Assembly: GCF_005503145.1 (NCBI RefSeq)
Contig: NZ_SCNV01000001.1
Span: forward strand, 310,001 to 374,000
DNA length: 64,000 bases
Direction: 5' to 3'
Source: Burkholderia sp. 4M9327F10
GTDB taxonomy: Bacteria > Pseudomonadota > Gammaproteobacteria > Burkholderiales > Burkholderiaceae
The first letter of the stretch is position 1. Each line of letters opens with the position of its first letter. The translations under genes were made by a program, and so were the position numbers. Below the pieces are notes generated by a model. It saw only the letters and a list, made by a program, of their open reading frames with translations. It ran no database searches and was not told where the DNA came from. Shown piece after piece: positions 27,914 through 37,634 of the stretch.

Positions 27914-28405
27914 TCACACTGCCGTTTGCGAGGCGGGCTGCAGCGCATACAGAACATCGGGACAGCCTTCTTCGTTCTCGCTGCCGTCGCCGAAAGCCAG
28001 CGCCACGAAGCCGTGCCGCTCGTAAAACCGGCGGGCGCGCGCGTTCTCCGCAAAGCAATGCAGATGCACCGGCAAACGCGTGTTCGAGGTCACGAGGGCA
28101 AGCAGGCGCGCGCCGACGCCATGACCGACCCACGGTGGCAAGACATAAAGCTGGTCGAGCCACAACACGCCATTGGCCTCGGAGGTGGCCACCATCCCGA
28201 CGATCGATCCTTGTGTATCGGCCGCCACGGTCACGCCGCCGGCCGGGATCAACCAGTCCGCGATCCAGCGGCACACCGCGTAGTCGGAATGGGCGAGCGG
28301 CGCGAAGGGCATCAGTTCCTTGCGCGCCCTGAGAAAGACTTCCGTCATGCCACCGAGGTCGTCCGCCGTTGCGGCACGCGTGCTGATTTCCAGATTGGGC
28401 TTCAT
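27914..28405 (-). CDS. GNAT acetyltransferase
   Basis: A 163-residue GNAT: LDQLYVLPPWVGHGVGARLL is the acetyl-CoA-binding motif A, and NARARRFYERHGFVAL is the C-terminal motif B. Start at ATG 28405; no strong ribosome site. Substrate unknown. It lies 79 bases downstream of mntH. Confidence 0.83.
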   Translation of the reverse strand: MKPNLEISTRAATADDLGGMTEVFLRARKELMPFAPLAHSDYAVCRWIADWLIPAGGVTVAADTQGSIVGMVATSEANGVLWLDQLYVLPPWVGHGVGARLLALVTSNTRLPVHLHCFAENARARRFYERHGFVALAFGDGSENEEGCPDVLYALQPASQTAV

Positions 28406-28484
28406 GGTGAGGCGGATTCTATAAGAAGACGTGGCTCTCAAGCCTGCCCGCTGCGCCATTCCTGACGTGCAACTGCGCTGCCCC

Positions 28485-29804
28485 TCAGCTGGGTAGTCCC
28501 GGCACATCCACACCGAACGTTTGCAGCAACAGCACCACGTTCAACACCAGCACCGCAATTGCCGAGACTACGGCGGCGAGCGTCATCGCCAGCCCGCTGC
28601 GATAAGCGCCCATCACATGCGTGCGGCAGGTGAACCAGACCAGGGCGGCCATCGGCACCGGCAGCGCAAAACTCAGCACCACCTGGCTGATGACGAGTGC
28701 ATGCGTCGCGTTGACCCCCAGTCCGACCACGACAAACGAGGGCGCCATCGTGATGACACGTCGCAGCCACAAGGGAATCTGAAAGCCGACGAAGCCCTGC
28801 ATGATCATCTGCCCTGCCATCGTGCCGACCACCGAACTGGAGAGGCCCGAAGCGATCAGCGACAGCAGGAAAATACCTGCCGCACCGATGCCGAGCAGCG
28901 GAGCAAGCGTGTGATAGGCCGATTCGATTTCGGCCACCTCCGGATGCCCTGCGTGAAAAGCCCCTGACGCCATGATGACCATCGCCATGTTGATCAGGCC
29001 CGCAATCGTCAGTGCAATCACCACTTCGATGTTCGAAAATCGCAGCAGTTTGCGCCGCTCGCCTTCGTTGCGAGCGCTCGCGCGGTGTTGCGTGAGTCCC
29101 GAATGCAGAAACAGCGCGTGCGGCATGACCGTGGCGCCGATGATCCCGACCGCAATCGTCACAGCGTCCGCGTCGGGCAACTGCGGCTTGAACAGGTGGC
29201 CGAAAACGCTCGGCCACGCGACCGGGGTAATGAACAGCTCCGCCAGATAGGACAGGCCGATGATGCCCACCAGTGCGCCAATCGCGAGTTCAAGGGGCCG
29301 GAAGCCGGCCTTCTCGAACAGCAGCAGGGCATACGTGACGACAGCAGTCACGATCATGCCGGCGAGCAAGGGCATATGAAACAGCAGCGCGAGGCCGATC
29401 GCACCACCCAGAAACTCGGCCAGATCGGTAGCCATTGCGGCAATTTCACTCACCACCCACATGGCGTAGACGAGCGGCGCCGGAAAATTTTCGCGGCATA
29501 ATTCGGCGAGATTGCGGCCCGTGACGATGCCAAGTTTGGCTGAGAGCGCCTGAAACAGCATCGCCACGATGTTGGCGAGCAGTACCACCCATAGCAGGGC
29601 GTAGCCGTACCGGGCGCCGGCCTGGATGTTGGTGGCGAAGTTGCCCGGGTCCATGTAGGCGACCGAGACAACCACGGCCGGCCCCGCAAACGGCAGCACC
29701 ATGCCCATGCCGCGGCGGCGGCCCTCCAGCACCTCGCGGATCGCCTGGGTGGTACGCCCGGTAATGGTTCCGGATGCGGCTTTGTCGCGAACGCGTTCGT
29801 CCAT
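28485..29804 (-). CDS. mntH: NRAMP-family divalent metal (Mn2+/Fe2+):H+ symporter
   Basis: A 439-residue NRAMP transporter with 11 membrane helices. The metal-binding DPGNFATNIQAGARYGY of TM1 and MPHALFLHSGLTQ of TM6 are both intact. It imports Mn2+ (or Fe2+) with protons across the inner membrane. ATG 29804 has GAGG five bases upstream; an upstream ATG at 29855 is possible. The gene is divergent from the beta-propeller protein with about 200 bases between. I saw no clear MntR or Fur box. Confidence 0.92.
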   Translation of the reverse strand: MDERVRDKAASGTITGRTTQAIREVLEGRRRGMGMVLPFAGPAVVVSVAYMDPGNFATNIQAGARYGYALLWVVLLANIVAMLFQALSAKLGIVTGRNLAELCRENFPAPLVYAMWVVSEIAAMATDLAEFLGGAIGLALLFHMPLLAGMIVTAVVTYALLLFEKAGFRPLELAIGALVGIIGLSYLAELFITPVAWPSVFGHLFKPQLPDADAVTIAVGIIGATVMPHALFLHSGLTQHRASARNEGERRKLLRFSNIEVVIALTIAGLINMAMVIMASGAFHAGHPEVAEIESAYHTLAPLLGIGAAGIFLLSLIASGLSSSVVGTMAGQMIMQGFVGFQIPLWLRRVITMAPSFVVVGLGVNATHALVISQVVLSFALPVPMAALVWFTCRTHVMGAYRSGLAMTLAAVVSAIAVLVLNVVLLLQTFGVDVPGLPS

Positions 29805-30008
29805 TTGCGCCTCGTCGGGTGGCCGCGGATCGCAAAAGATCGCATCCGCAGGCATTTGATCGGCCCACGCGTGCTAATTTCTCACATTTGCCGAAAGCGT
29901 GCGTCATCGGAAACCATGCGCGAGGCGTTAACCCGTGTGCAGCCACGCTGCGTTTCCAAGAAGGCACAGCTTTTCGGTGTCGCTTTACACCTTCGGATAA
30001 TTTACAGA

Positions 30009-31022
30009 ATGCCTTACTCGCCGGTTACATTGCTTTCGAGAGCAACCCTGTCTGCCGCGGTCGTCTTCTCTCTGATCGGCCACCTGAATACCGCTTACGC
30101 CGCCGACCGGGTCATCGTGCTCGACTCGGGCGAAGCCGAACTCTCGCTGATCGACGAGGCCACCCACAAAGTGGTGGGCACCGAGCCGACCGGCAAAGAA
30201 CCTCACCATCTGATGATCACGCCGGACGGCAAGTCGCTGATCGTCGCCGATTCCGTCTCGAACAACCTGATGTTCCTCGACCCGCACACCGGCCAGGTGC
30301 AGCGCACGGTGGAAGATATCGAAGACCCGTATCAGCTTGGCTTCTCGCCCGATCACAAGTGGTTTGTCACGGCTGCGCTGCGCATGGACCGCGCCGACAT
30401 CTACCGCTATGACGGCACGAACATGACGCTCGTCAAGCACATCCCGCTCGCGAAGACACCGAGCCACATGACCTTCGCCTCCGACAACCGCACCGTGTTC
30501 ATGACGCTGCAGGACTCCGGTGAGCTCGCCGCCATCGACCTGCCCACGCAGACCGTGCTGTGGAAAATGCACGTGGGCAACGAACCGGCCGGCCTCTGGA
30601 TGACGCCGGGCGACAAGTACCTGCTGGTCGGCATGACCGGCGAAGACGACGTGACAGTGGTGGACTGGCACAAGCAGCAGATCGTCAAGAAGATCCACAC
30701 GGGCCGCGGCGCACATAACTTCCGCAACCTCGACGACGGCAAGCATGTTGCCGTCACCAATCGCGTCGACAGCACCATCAGCCTGATCGACTACACCACG
30801 CTCACCAACTCCGGCGACATCACCGGCCTGCTGCCTGGGCCGGACGACATGGAACTTACCCCGGACAAGCGCTATCTATGGGTGGGGTTCCGCTTCGCCA
30901 AGCACGTCGGCGTGATCGACCTGACCACGCGCAAGCTGATCGACACCATTGCGGTGGGCCGCTCGCCGCACGGCATCTATTTCGACAACCGCGCACCGGT
31001 TATTGCGCCGAACCCGGACTAA
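30009..31022 (+). CDS. Periplasmic YncE-like beta-propeller protein
   Basis: A 337-residue exported protein. A signal peptide ends at AYAADRVIV (about residue 33), followed by about seven propeller blades with repeated units such as PHHLMITPDGKSLIV, PSHMTFASDNRTVF and DDMELTPDKRYLWV. The family binds partners or cofactors in the periplasm but has no single known activity. It lies 52 bases upstream of the sterol-desaturase-family gene and probably forms an operon with it. Confidence 0.83.
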   Translation: MPYSPVTLLSRATLSAAVVFSLIGHLNTAYAADRVIVLDSGEAELSLIDEATHKVVGTEPTGKEPHHLMITPDGKSLIVADSVSNNLMFLDPHTGQVQRTVEDIEDPYQLGFSPDHKWFVTAALRMDRADIYRYDGTNMTLVKHIPLAKTPSHMTFASDNRTVFMTLQDSGELAAIDLPTQTVLWKMHVGNEPAGLWMTPGDKYLLVGMTGEDDVTVVDWHKQQIVKKIHTGRGAHNFRNLDDGKHVAVTNRVDSTISLIDYTTLTNSGDITGLLPGPDDMELTPDKRYLWVGFRFAKHVGVIDLTTRKLIDTIAVGRSPHGIYFDNRAPVIAPNPD

Positions 31023-31074
31023 GCACGGTCTGCTGAAACAGCCATTGCCTGACTAGCCATTCACGAGGATTCCG

Positions 31075-32091
31075 ATGTTCCATGAAATCGTCGCGCAGCT
31101 CGACAACATGGTGTCTGCGCTGCAAACGCTGCTTTATATCGACGTGGTGCAGCCGTTTTTCTACCGCTTCGGCCTGATGGGCTACGACGAAGACACCTAC
31201 GACGCACTGTACTGGGTGATCATCGGCGTGCTCGAAATCATCATCACCTATCTGACGCTGCGGCCGCTCGAGGCGCTGCGTCCCGTCGAACAATGGAAGG
31301 ACCGCAAGGCGCTGCGCGCGGATGTGATCTACACGTGGATCGCCAAGCTCGGCATCATCAACATTGCGTTCTTTTTCCTGCTCCAGCCGTTGTTCGATCA
31401 CTGGCAGAGCCTGATCTCGATCTACGACATCCCGAACATCGACATCGACAGTCTCTGGCCGGGCGTCACCGATCAGCCGATCGTCTCGTTCCTGATCTAC
31501 CTGGTGGTGCTCGATTTCGCCGGCTACTGGTATCACCGCTGGCAGCATCGCTTCGGCGTGTGGTGGGAACTGCATGCGGTGCATCACAGCCAGCAGCAGA
31601 TGTCGTTGTGGAACGACGACCGCAACCACTTTCTGGACGACATCATCCAGGCAGCGTTTTTCGCGGCAATTTCGCTGTTTATCGGCGTGCAGCCCACGCA
31701 GTTCGTGGTGCTGGTGGCCGTCAGCAACTTCATGCAGAGCGTGCAGCACGTCAATGCGCGCCTGCCGTATGGCTGGCTGCTGGAGCGCATCATCGTCAGC
31801 CCGATCTTTCACCGCCGCCATCATGCAGTGGGTTACGGTCATGAAGGCACGGCTTACGGCTGCAACTTCGGCGTGCTGTTTCCGTGGTGGGACATGATGT
31901 TCCGTACGGTGTCGTGGAACCCGGCGGTCGAACCGACCGGCATCCGCGACCAGTTGCCGCCGCCGCACGGCGACGGCCGCCCCTACGGCAATGGCCTGCT
32001 TGCGCAGCAATGGCTGGCGTTCGTGCGCATCGTCGACCGCGTGCGCGGCAAGCGGGCCTATGCGCCCGGCACCATCGACGCAGCAAACTGA
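31075..32091 (+). CDS. Fatty acid hydroxylase / sterol desaturase family membrane di-iron protein
   Basis: A 338-residue membrane protein with four to five helices and three histidine boxes that bind two irons: HRWQHR, HAVHHS and HRRHHAV. Such enzymes use O2 to hydroxylate or desaturate lipids. It follows the beta-propeller gene and is followed by a strong hairpin. The lipid substrate is unknown; hopanoids or fatty acids are candidates. Confidence 0.87.
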   Translation: MFHEIVAQLDNMVSALQTLLYIDVVQPFFYRFGLMGYDEDTYDALYWVIIGVLEIIITYLTLRPLEALRPVEQWKDRKALRADVIYTWIAKLGIINIAFFFLLQPLFDHWQSLISIYDIPNIDIDSLWPGVTDQPIVSFLIYLVVLDFAGYWYHRWQHRFGVWWELHAVHHSQQQMSLWNDDRNHFLDDIIQAAFFAAISLFIGVQPTQFVVLVAVSNFMQSVQHVNARLPYGWLLERIIVSPIFHRRHHAVGYGHEGTAYGCNFGVLFPWWDMMFRTVSWNPAVEPTGIRDQLPPPHGDGRPYGNGLLAQQWLAFVRIVDRVRGKRAYAPGTIDAAN

Positions 32092-32098
32092 TGCCTCT

Positions 32099-32124
32099 GC
32101 GCCGGGCGGGCTCCCGCCCGGCGC
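32099..32124. terminator. Strong GC hairpin terminator
   Basis: A perfect 12-bp stem, GCGCCGGGCGGG with CCCGCCCGGCGC, and a 2-base loop, starts 7 bases after the hydroxylase stop and is followed by ATCTCTTT. It is a likely intrinsic terminator for the two-gene unit. Confidence 0.8.
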
Positions 32125-32460
32125 ATCTCTTTCCGCTCCCCCGCGCTACAAAACCCCACCGCATAACCTGACAATCTCGCGTGCCGCGCAGTACCCACGG
32201 CTCCATTACGCGATGATTGCACGTCCTTACAAATTCTCCCGCCAGGCGTTCCGACCTTACAGGAACGAATCCTGCTCCTCGCAAAGCCGTGCCGGCGTGC
32301 GTATGCAACCTCTATGCAGCGCTCACATTTCGTTGCAAACTCGCGTCCCGGTTACACCGCGAATGTCATCCGCTGCTATGTTCGCGGCGTTAGCCAGTTG
32401 GACGTACCCATAAGGGCCGCCTTTGAGCCTGACAAAATGAAACCTTCGGAGCAGCCGACA
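32125..32460. other. Upstream region of the FecR/DUF6600 gene
   Basis: About 336 bases without a supported gene, presumably holding the promoter of the next gene. No clear promoter hexamers or operators were recognised. Confidence 0.4.
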
Positions 32461-34653
32461 ATGACAACCGTCTTCCACCGCTTGCGCGCTACCGCGATCT
32501 CAGTCTCTGCCGTTCTCGCCATGATTCCGCTCACGGGCGTAGCCCAGGTGCCGTCGCCGACGGCTCCCGCTGCGGCAGTGTCCGGTGGCGACCCGCCCGA
32601 TCGGGTCGCCCGTCTGAACTATTTTGCCGGCACTGTGACACTGGAGCCGGCCGGCCTGACCGACTGGTCCTATGCCGTCCTGAACCGTCCGTTGACGACC
32701 GGCGACCAGTTGTGGGCCGACGCCAACGCGCGCGCCGAACTGCATGCCGGCTCGACCGCGCTGCGCCTCGATCAGCAGACCGCCCTCGACATCGTCAATC
32801 TCAACGACACGACCACCCAGTTGAAGGTCACGCAAGGCACGCTGTCCGCCCATGTGCGCGCACTGCCGGCCGGCCAGAACTTCGAGATCGACACGCCGAA
32901 CGTGGCGCTGGTCGCCACCGCGCCGGGCCTGTTCCGCGTCGACGTGGCGCCCGACGGCAGTTCGACGACCGTCACGGTGCGCAGCGGCAATGCAACGCTG
33001 TACGGTGACGGCGGCTCGTTCCAGATGAGCGCGGGCCAGCAGATCCAGTTTGTCGGCGTCAATCTGCAGCAGCAGGCAGGCGGCTCGGCGCCGGCGCTCG
33101 ACGCCTTCGACCAGTGGGTCGCGAGCCGCGACCGCGCGGAAGACAACTCGGTTTCGGCGCGCTACGTATCGCGCGAAATCCCCGGTTACGAAGACCTCGA
33201 TGCCAACGGCACGTGGCGCAGCGACCCGACCTACGGCGAAGTGTGGGTGCCGACAGTCGCCGTATCGGCGGGCTGGGCGCCGTATCACGCCGGGCACTGG
33301 GCATGGATCGCACCGTGGGGCTGGACGTGGGTGGATGACGCACCGTGGGGCTTCGCGCCCTTCCACTACGGCCGCTGGGCGTACGTCGACCGTGCCTGGG
33401 CATGGGTGCCGGGTCCGGTTGTCGTGACCCAGCCGCCGGTGTATGCGCCGGCGCTGGTGGCCTTCGTTGGCGGTGGCGGCGGCGGTGGCGCGCATTGGGG
33501 CGTCGACCTGGCCATCGGCGGCGCGATTGGTGCAGGGGTGGCGTGGTTTGCGCTCGGACCGGGAGAACCGTGGCATCCGGCGTATCACTACAGCCCGACG
33601 TACTACAACCGCATCAACAACGTGAACATCACCAATGTTCACAACACGACGATCATCAACAACGTCACCAACATTCACAACACGTACATCAACCAGAGCG
33701 CGCCGGGCGCCATCACCGCAGTGCCGGCAAACGCCTTCGTGCGCGGCGAGTCAGTCGCGCAGGCAGCGCGTCCGTTCAATGCCCAGGCCCTCGCGCATGC
33801 GCAGATCGGTGCCGGCGCGCCGGCCATCGCCCCGGTTCAGCAAAGCTTTGCTGGCGCGTTGCGTCCGGCTAACGTCGGTGCACCGGCCGCGCTCGCGCAG
33901 CGTCAGGTCGTGGCCACCCGCCCGCCGGTCGTGCCGCCGGCCTATCACGACACGCTCGCGCAACGCTTTGCTGCGAGCGGCGGCAAGGTAGAAGGCGTTG
34001 GCGCACCGGTAGTGCGCACGACGGCGCCGGCGGCCTTCGCTGCCGTGAGCCATCCGGGCACGCCGGGCGCCGTGGCCGCTCCGGCAGGCTTCCATGTGAT
34101 TAACCGCGCCGAAGCTCACCCGGTCGGTCCGCAGGGTGCACCGGGACGCGGCAACGAAGCGCAAGCGGGTCACGCGCCGAACGCGCCCGAACAGCAGGAG
34201 CACGCACCGAGCGCCGCCGCGCAGAGGCCACAAGCCGAAGAGCAGCAGCATCCGAACGAAGCTCACGAAAACGCTGTGCCGCGTCCGCAAGGCGAAGCCG
34301 AGCATGCGCAAGCGGAAGAGCACAACGCCCGGCCGGCCGAAGAGAATGCTCAGGCGCCGCGTGCACCGGAAGGTGAACACGCGCAGCCCGAACATGCTCA
34401 GCCGGAAGCGCAGCATGCGCCTGAAGCGGAGCACGCACCGCAAGCGGGTGGCGCCGAACCGCAACGCGCAGAGGAAGCCGCGCCGAAGCAACACGCGCAG
34501 CAGCCTGCTCCGGCGCCGCATGCCAACCCGCATCCGGCACAGCACGCCAATCCGCACCCGGCACAGCATCCGGCGCAACACCCTCACCCGCAGCAGCATC
34601 CGGCGCCGCAGCACAAGCCGGAAGGTGATCATAAGGACGAGCATCCGAAGTAA
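32461..34653 (+). CDS. Exported FecR-domain/DUF6600 protein with a His/Pro/Ala/Glu-rich tail
   Basis: A 730-residue exported protein. A signal peptide (about 1-27, LAMIPLTGVAQ) is followed by a FecR-like beta domain (about 45-200) and repeats rich in Trp (GHWAWIAPWGWTWVDDAPW, about 275-325) typical of DUF6600. A Gly run and a hydrophobic patch come next, then an Asn-rich strand region near 385-425. The last 150 residues are low-complexity His/Gln/Ala/Pro/Glu, with dozens of His. The tail may bind metal or span the periplasm. ATG 32461 follows GGAG; an upstream ATG at 32437 is possible. No FecI/sigma gene is adjacent. Confidence 0.83.
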   Translation: MTTVFHRLRATAISVSAVLAMIPLTGVAQVPSPTAPAAAVSGGDPPDRVARLNYFAGTVTLEPAGLTDWSYAVLNRPLTTGDQLWADANARAELHAGSTALRLDQQTALDIVNLNDTTTQLKVTQGTLSAHVRALPAGQNFEIDTPNVALVATAPGLFRVDVAPDGSSTTVTVRSGNATLYGDGGSFQMSAGQQIQFVGVNLQQQAGGSAPALDAFDQWVASRDRAEDNSVSARYVSREIPGYEDLDANGTWRSDPTYGEVWVPTVAVSAGWAPYHAGHWAWIAPWGWTWVDDAPWGFAPFHYGRWAYVDRAWAWVPGPVVVTQPPVYAPALVAFVGGGGGGGAHWGVDLAIGGAIGAGVAWFALGPGEPWHPAYHYSPTYYNRINNVNITNVHNTTIINNVTNIHNTYINQSAPGAITAVPANAFVRGESVAQAARPFNAQALAHAQIGAGAPAIAPVQQSFAGALRPANVGAPAALAQRQVVATRPPVVPPAYHDTLAQRFAASGGKVEGVGAPVVRTTAPAAFAAVSHPGTPGAVAAPAGFHVINRAEAHPVGPQGAPGRGNEAQAGHAPNAPEQQEHAPSAAAQRPQAEEQQHPNEAHENAVPRPQGEAEHAQAEEHNARPAEENAQAPRAPEGEHAQPEHAQPEAQHAPEAEHAPQAGGAEPQRAEEAAPKQHAQQPAPAPHANPHPAQHANPHPAQHPAQHPHPQQHPAPQHKPEGDHKDEHPK

Positions 34654-34670
34654 ATCGGACTGAGCGCGTC

Positions 34671-34698
34671 GCGGCTGCCCGCCCTGCTGCGGGCCGCC
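34671..34698 (+). terminator. Possible hairpin after the DUF6600 gene
   Basis: GCCCGC (34677-34682) pairs with GCGGGC (34689-34694), extended by GCGG/CCGC around a bulge. No T-run follows. Weak support. Confidence 0.35.
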
Positions 34699-34812
34699 GC
34701 ATGAAGTTGCACATGCCGTCTCGCAGCTGTCGCGAGGCGGCGCATTCCCTCCCTTGCGCCGCTCGCGCAGACACGCCCCCTCCAGCGCAACGAACCCTGA
34801 ATCGACTCCGGT

Positions 34813-35580
34813 TCAGCGTGGGTTCAACGATTGCGCCGTGCTCACCAGATTGATCGGATTCACCCGGATGATCCCGCCGCGCGGACTGTCGATGTCCGCA
34901 ATCAGCGCGAACGAGGTTGCCACCACCAACGGCAATACCGCCAGCAGCGTCAGTCCCAGTTTCGGCGTGCGTGCGCCATAGCCGACCAGCAGGTTGCAGC
35001 CCACCGCAATCGCCACCATCAGCCCCCACGCGGCAATCGGAATGCGATTCCACCACGCCGCCTGGGTGTAGCCCTGCGAGTTCAGCACATCGTTCATGCC
35101 GGCCACCGCCAGCGCGGCGACGGGTGTCGGCTGAGCCGCGGCAGCGTCGCGCACGGCAGCCCACAGGCCGCCTTGCAGCTCAGTAGTAGTCCTGTTGATC
35201 TGTTCGAGCTCCTGAGCATCGCGGGTCTTGTAGAACTTCACGCGCTGTTCGAGATAGCGCGTCAGCAGGACGCGCACCTGCTGCGCCTGCGCGGCAGGCA
35301 GGAGATCGGCGCGCACGAATTCCGTGCCGATGGCGTTGGCCTCTTCTTCCTCGAGATTCTTGCGTTGATCGTAGCGGCCCACTGCCATCGAAAAGCTGAA
35401 GCCGATCATCAGCGCGAGCAGCGTCAGCGTCGCGGCCTGGACGACGTTGAAGTCTTCCCGAGACTCCGTCGTCAGCGCTTTTACCTTTCTGAGCAGGTTT
35501 GCCCCGATCCACGACGACAATGACATGGCCACCAGCGACGACAAAAACACGACCGATGGATAGTCCATTGCATTCTGCAT
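34813..35580 (-). CDS. DUF4239-like membrane protein
   Basis: A 255-residue protein with two N-terminal membrane helices (about 10-30 and 50-70), a cytoplasmic or periplasmic helical domain (about 75-175) and two C-terminal helices. ATLTLLALMIGFSFSMAVGRYDQRK is the conserved DUF4239 segment: polar residues in a helix followed by a basic/acidic stretch. Function unknown. AGGTG precedes the start. It lies 33 bases after the periplasmic protein gene, so the two may be an operon. Confidence 0.75.
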   Translation of the reverse strand: MQNAMDYPSVVFLSSLVAMSLSSWIGANLLRKVKALTTESREDFNVVQAATLTLLALMIGFSFSMAVGRYDQRKNLEEEEANAIGTEFVRADLLPAAQAQQVRVLLTRYLEQRVKFYKTRDAQELEQINRTTTELQGGLWAAVRDAAAAQPTPVAALAVAGMNDVLNSQGYTQAAWWNRIPIAAWGLMVAIAVGCNLLVGYGARTPKLGLTLLAVLPLVVATSFALIADIDSPRGGIIRVNPINLVSTAQSLNPR

Positions 35581-35613
35581 ACGCTCACCTGGATAGAGAG
35601 TCGGGACACAGGC

Positions 35614-36525
35614 TTAAGAGCCCGTCTTTAGATAATATCGGCCGTCGGCTGTCACCTTCGGACCGAAGCCGCATGCATTGACGGAACCGTGCGTCGCCAC
35701 ATCGAGCGTCTCCGGTTCGGTAAGGCGGAACTCCAGCAGGCATTTGTCCGCATGCCCGTCGAAGGCAGCGAGGTTGGGCAGCTTCGTGGTGGCCTCGAAC
35801 GGCACGCCGGCCGGTTCATCGGAGACCACCACTCGCGCAATGCCGGCGAAGAAACGCACATTCGCGCTCAGTGTGCCGGTGCTTGCCACCGGCTCGCCCT
35901 TGCTGCTGACCGTCGGATAGAGAAAGTCCGCGGCGAGCCGGTAGACACCGCGACGGCCTTTGACGGGCGTGAGCGACACGCTGCTCCATGCGCCCAGTTT
36001 CAGATAACGCGCAAAGCGCACGCCGGATGCAGGCAGGCCCTGCACGACCTCCTTGTCGGCGATGCGGGCAAGCCGCTGTTGCGCAACGTCGACGGCGCGG
36101 CCCAGCATCAAGTCATCGGGCGCATCCTTGCCTAAGCCTGCGGCAGTGCGATAGTAGGCGCGGGCGTTCGAGAATGCCCCCAGGCTGGCCTGCACGTCGC
36201 CCTGATGCACCAGTGCCATCGCAACGCGCGCGTGGGCCGAGCTGATCGCCTTGGTTGAATTCTCCTCTTCGGCTTGCAAGGTGGCAGCGTCGGCCAGCAT
36301 CGACTCCATATCGACCAGCGCTTGCGCATCCTTGATGCGACCCGCATCGAGCGCTTCCACACCGAGCGCTGCACATGATGCATTGGTGCGGCACTGCACA
36401 TCCTTGCCGGCCAGCACGTAACGACGGTATAGCTCGGCGCGCGAGCCGCTATCGAACGCCTGGCCGATAGCGAGCGAAGGCACTAGCACGGCGATAGCAG
36501 CAACGACGAAAGGGTTTGCACGCAT
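35614..36525 (-). CDS. Exported protein of unknown function
   Basis: A 303-residue protein with a signal peptide (VVAAIAVLVPSLAIGQA, about 6-22). Helical, TPR-like repeats follow at about 50-165 (ARVAMALVHQGDVQASLGAF), then a beta-rich C-terminal half. Cys residues at about 45, 51, 261 and 281 may form disulfides. Not recognised as a known family. Probably periplasmic, upstream of the DUF4239-like gene. Confidence 0.65.
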   Translation of the reverse strand: MRANPFVVAAIAVLVPSLAIGQAFDSGSRAELYRRYVLAGKDVQCRTNASCAALGVEALDAGRIKDAQALVDMESMLADAATLQAEEENSTKAISSAHARVAMALVHQGDVQASLGAFSNARAYYRTAAGLGKDAPDDLMLGRAVDVAQQRLARIADKEVVQGLPASGVRFARYLKLGAWSSVSLTPVKGRRGVYRLAADFLYPTVSSKGEPVASTGTLSANVRFFAGIARVVVSDEPAGVPFEATTKLPNLAAFDGHADKCLLEFRLTEPETLDVATHGSVNACGFGPKVTADGRYYLKTGS

Positions 36526-36543
36526 GGATGGAAACGATGGTAA

Positions 36544-37518
36544 TCACGTACTCGATAAGGAAGGTCTCGCGTGGGCGCGCCCGCTGCGCGGGTGCGTCTT
36601 CACAGGTTCATGCCCTGTCAGCGATGCTGACAGAAAATCGACGAATGCGCGAACCCGTGCCGAAAGTTGTTGATGCGGCGAGTACACCGCATAGATATCC
36701 GCACCGGGCGTTCGGTACTCGGGCAGCACATGGACCAGCGCGCCTTCGCGCAGAAAGCCAATGACATCCCATTCAGCGCGCATCAGGATGCCGTGCCCAT
36801 CGAGCGCCCAGCGCACGGCGATCTCGCCGTCGTTCGTGGTGAGATTGCCCTTGACCCGCACGGTCTGCGTTTTCTGCGCCGCACCGCGACCGCTCGTCAG
36901 ACGCCATACAGCGTGGCCGTCATCGCCCTGGCGAATGCCGATGCAATTGTGCTGGGCGAGTTCGGCAGGACTACGCGGCGCGCGATGCAGGGCCAGGTAG
37001 GACGGTGCTGCGCACAGCAGGCGCCGGTTCGGCGCGATGCGCCGGGCGATCACCCGTGCGTCGGGCGGTTCGCCGAAACGGATGCATACGTCGAAGCTGT
37101 CGTCGCTCAGCGCCGGCGGGTCCGCCGACAACTGCAACTGCACCTCCACTTCAGGGTAAGCCCGCACGAAACGCGAGATGACTGGTGCGATGTGACTGCG
37201 TCCGAAGCCGAGCGTAGCGTTGACGCGCAATAGCCCTTTGGGCATGGCGCGCGCACCGCCGAGCAACTGCGCCAGTTCGTCCATCTCGCCAAGAATGCGG
37301 CGCGCGTGGGCAAGGTAGAGCTCGCCTTCCGGCGTGAGGCTCATGCGCCTCGTGGTGCGATTCACCAGCGCCACACCGGACCTCAGTTCCATCTGCGCGA
37401 GGTGCTTGCTAACCGCTGCCGTGGACAGGCCCAGTTCGCGCGCCGCAGCGCTCAAGCTGCCGCAGCCTGCGAGGACCGAAAAGAAAGCCAGATCGTCTGC
37501 CTGAATGGGGGACGTCAC
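36544..37518 (-). CDS. LysR-family regulator (DmlR-like)
   Basis: A 324-residue LysR protein; helix-turn-helix at about 7-65 with LSAAARELGLSTAAVSKHLA, then the co-inducer domain. The AVSKHLAQME and RTTRRMSLTPEG signature is that of the DmlR group. It begins at a GTG and is divergent from the malate/tartrate dehydrogenase-like gene, which is the E. coli dmlR/dmlA arrangement. Its C-terminal 25 residues are basic and low-complexity. Confidence 0.88.
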   Translation of the reverse strand: MTSPIQADDLAFFSVLAGCGSLSAAARELGLSTAAVSKHLAQMELRSGVALVNRTTRRMSLTPEGELYLAHARRILGEMDELAQLLGGARAMPKGLLRVNATLGFGRSHIAPVISRFVRAYPEVEVQLQLSADPPALSDDSFDVCIRFGEPPDARVIARRIAPNRRLLCAAPSYLALHRAPRSPAELAQHNCIGIRQGDDGHAVWRLTSGRGAAQKTQTVRVKGNLTTNDGEIAVRWALDGHGILMRAEWDVIGFLREGALVHVLPEYRTPGADIYAVYSPHQQLSARVRAFVDFLSASLTGHEPVKTHPRSGRAHARPSLSST

Positions 37519-37634
37519 GGGCGCACCGGATTCTTAACCTGTGGTTAAAGGCGATTTGAGTCTAGCACCGTTCTCTAGTCTCTCTACGCCATTACCATGC
37601 AATCCGTTGACGAATTTTTGTGGAGCGGTGCAGC

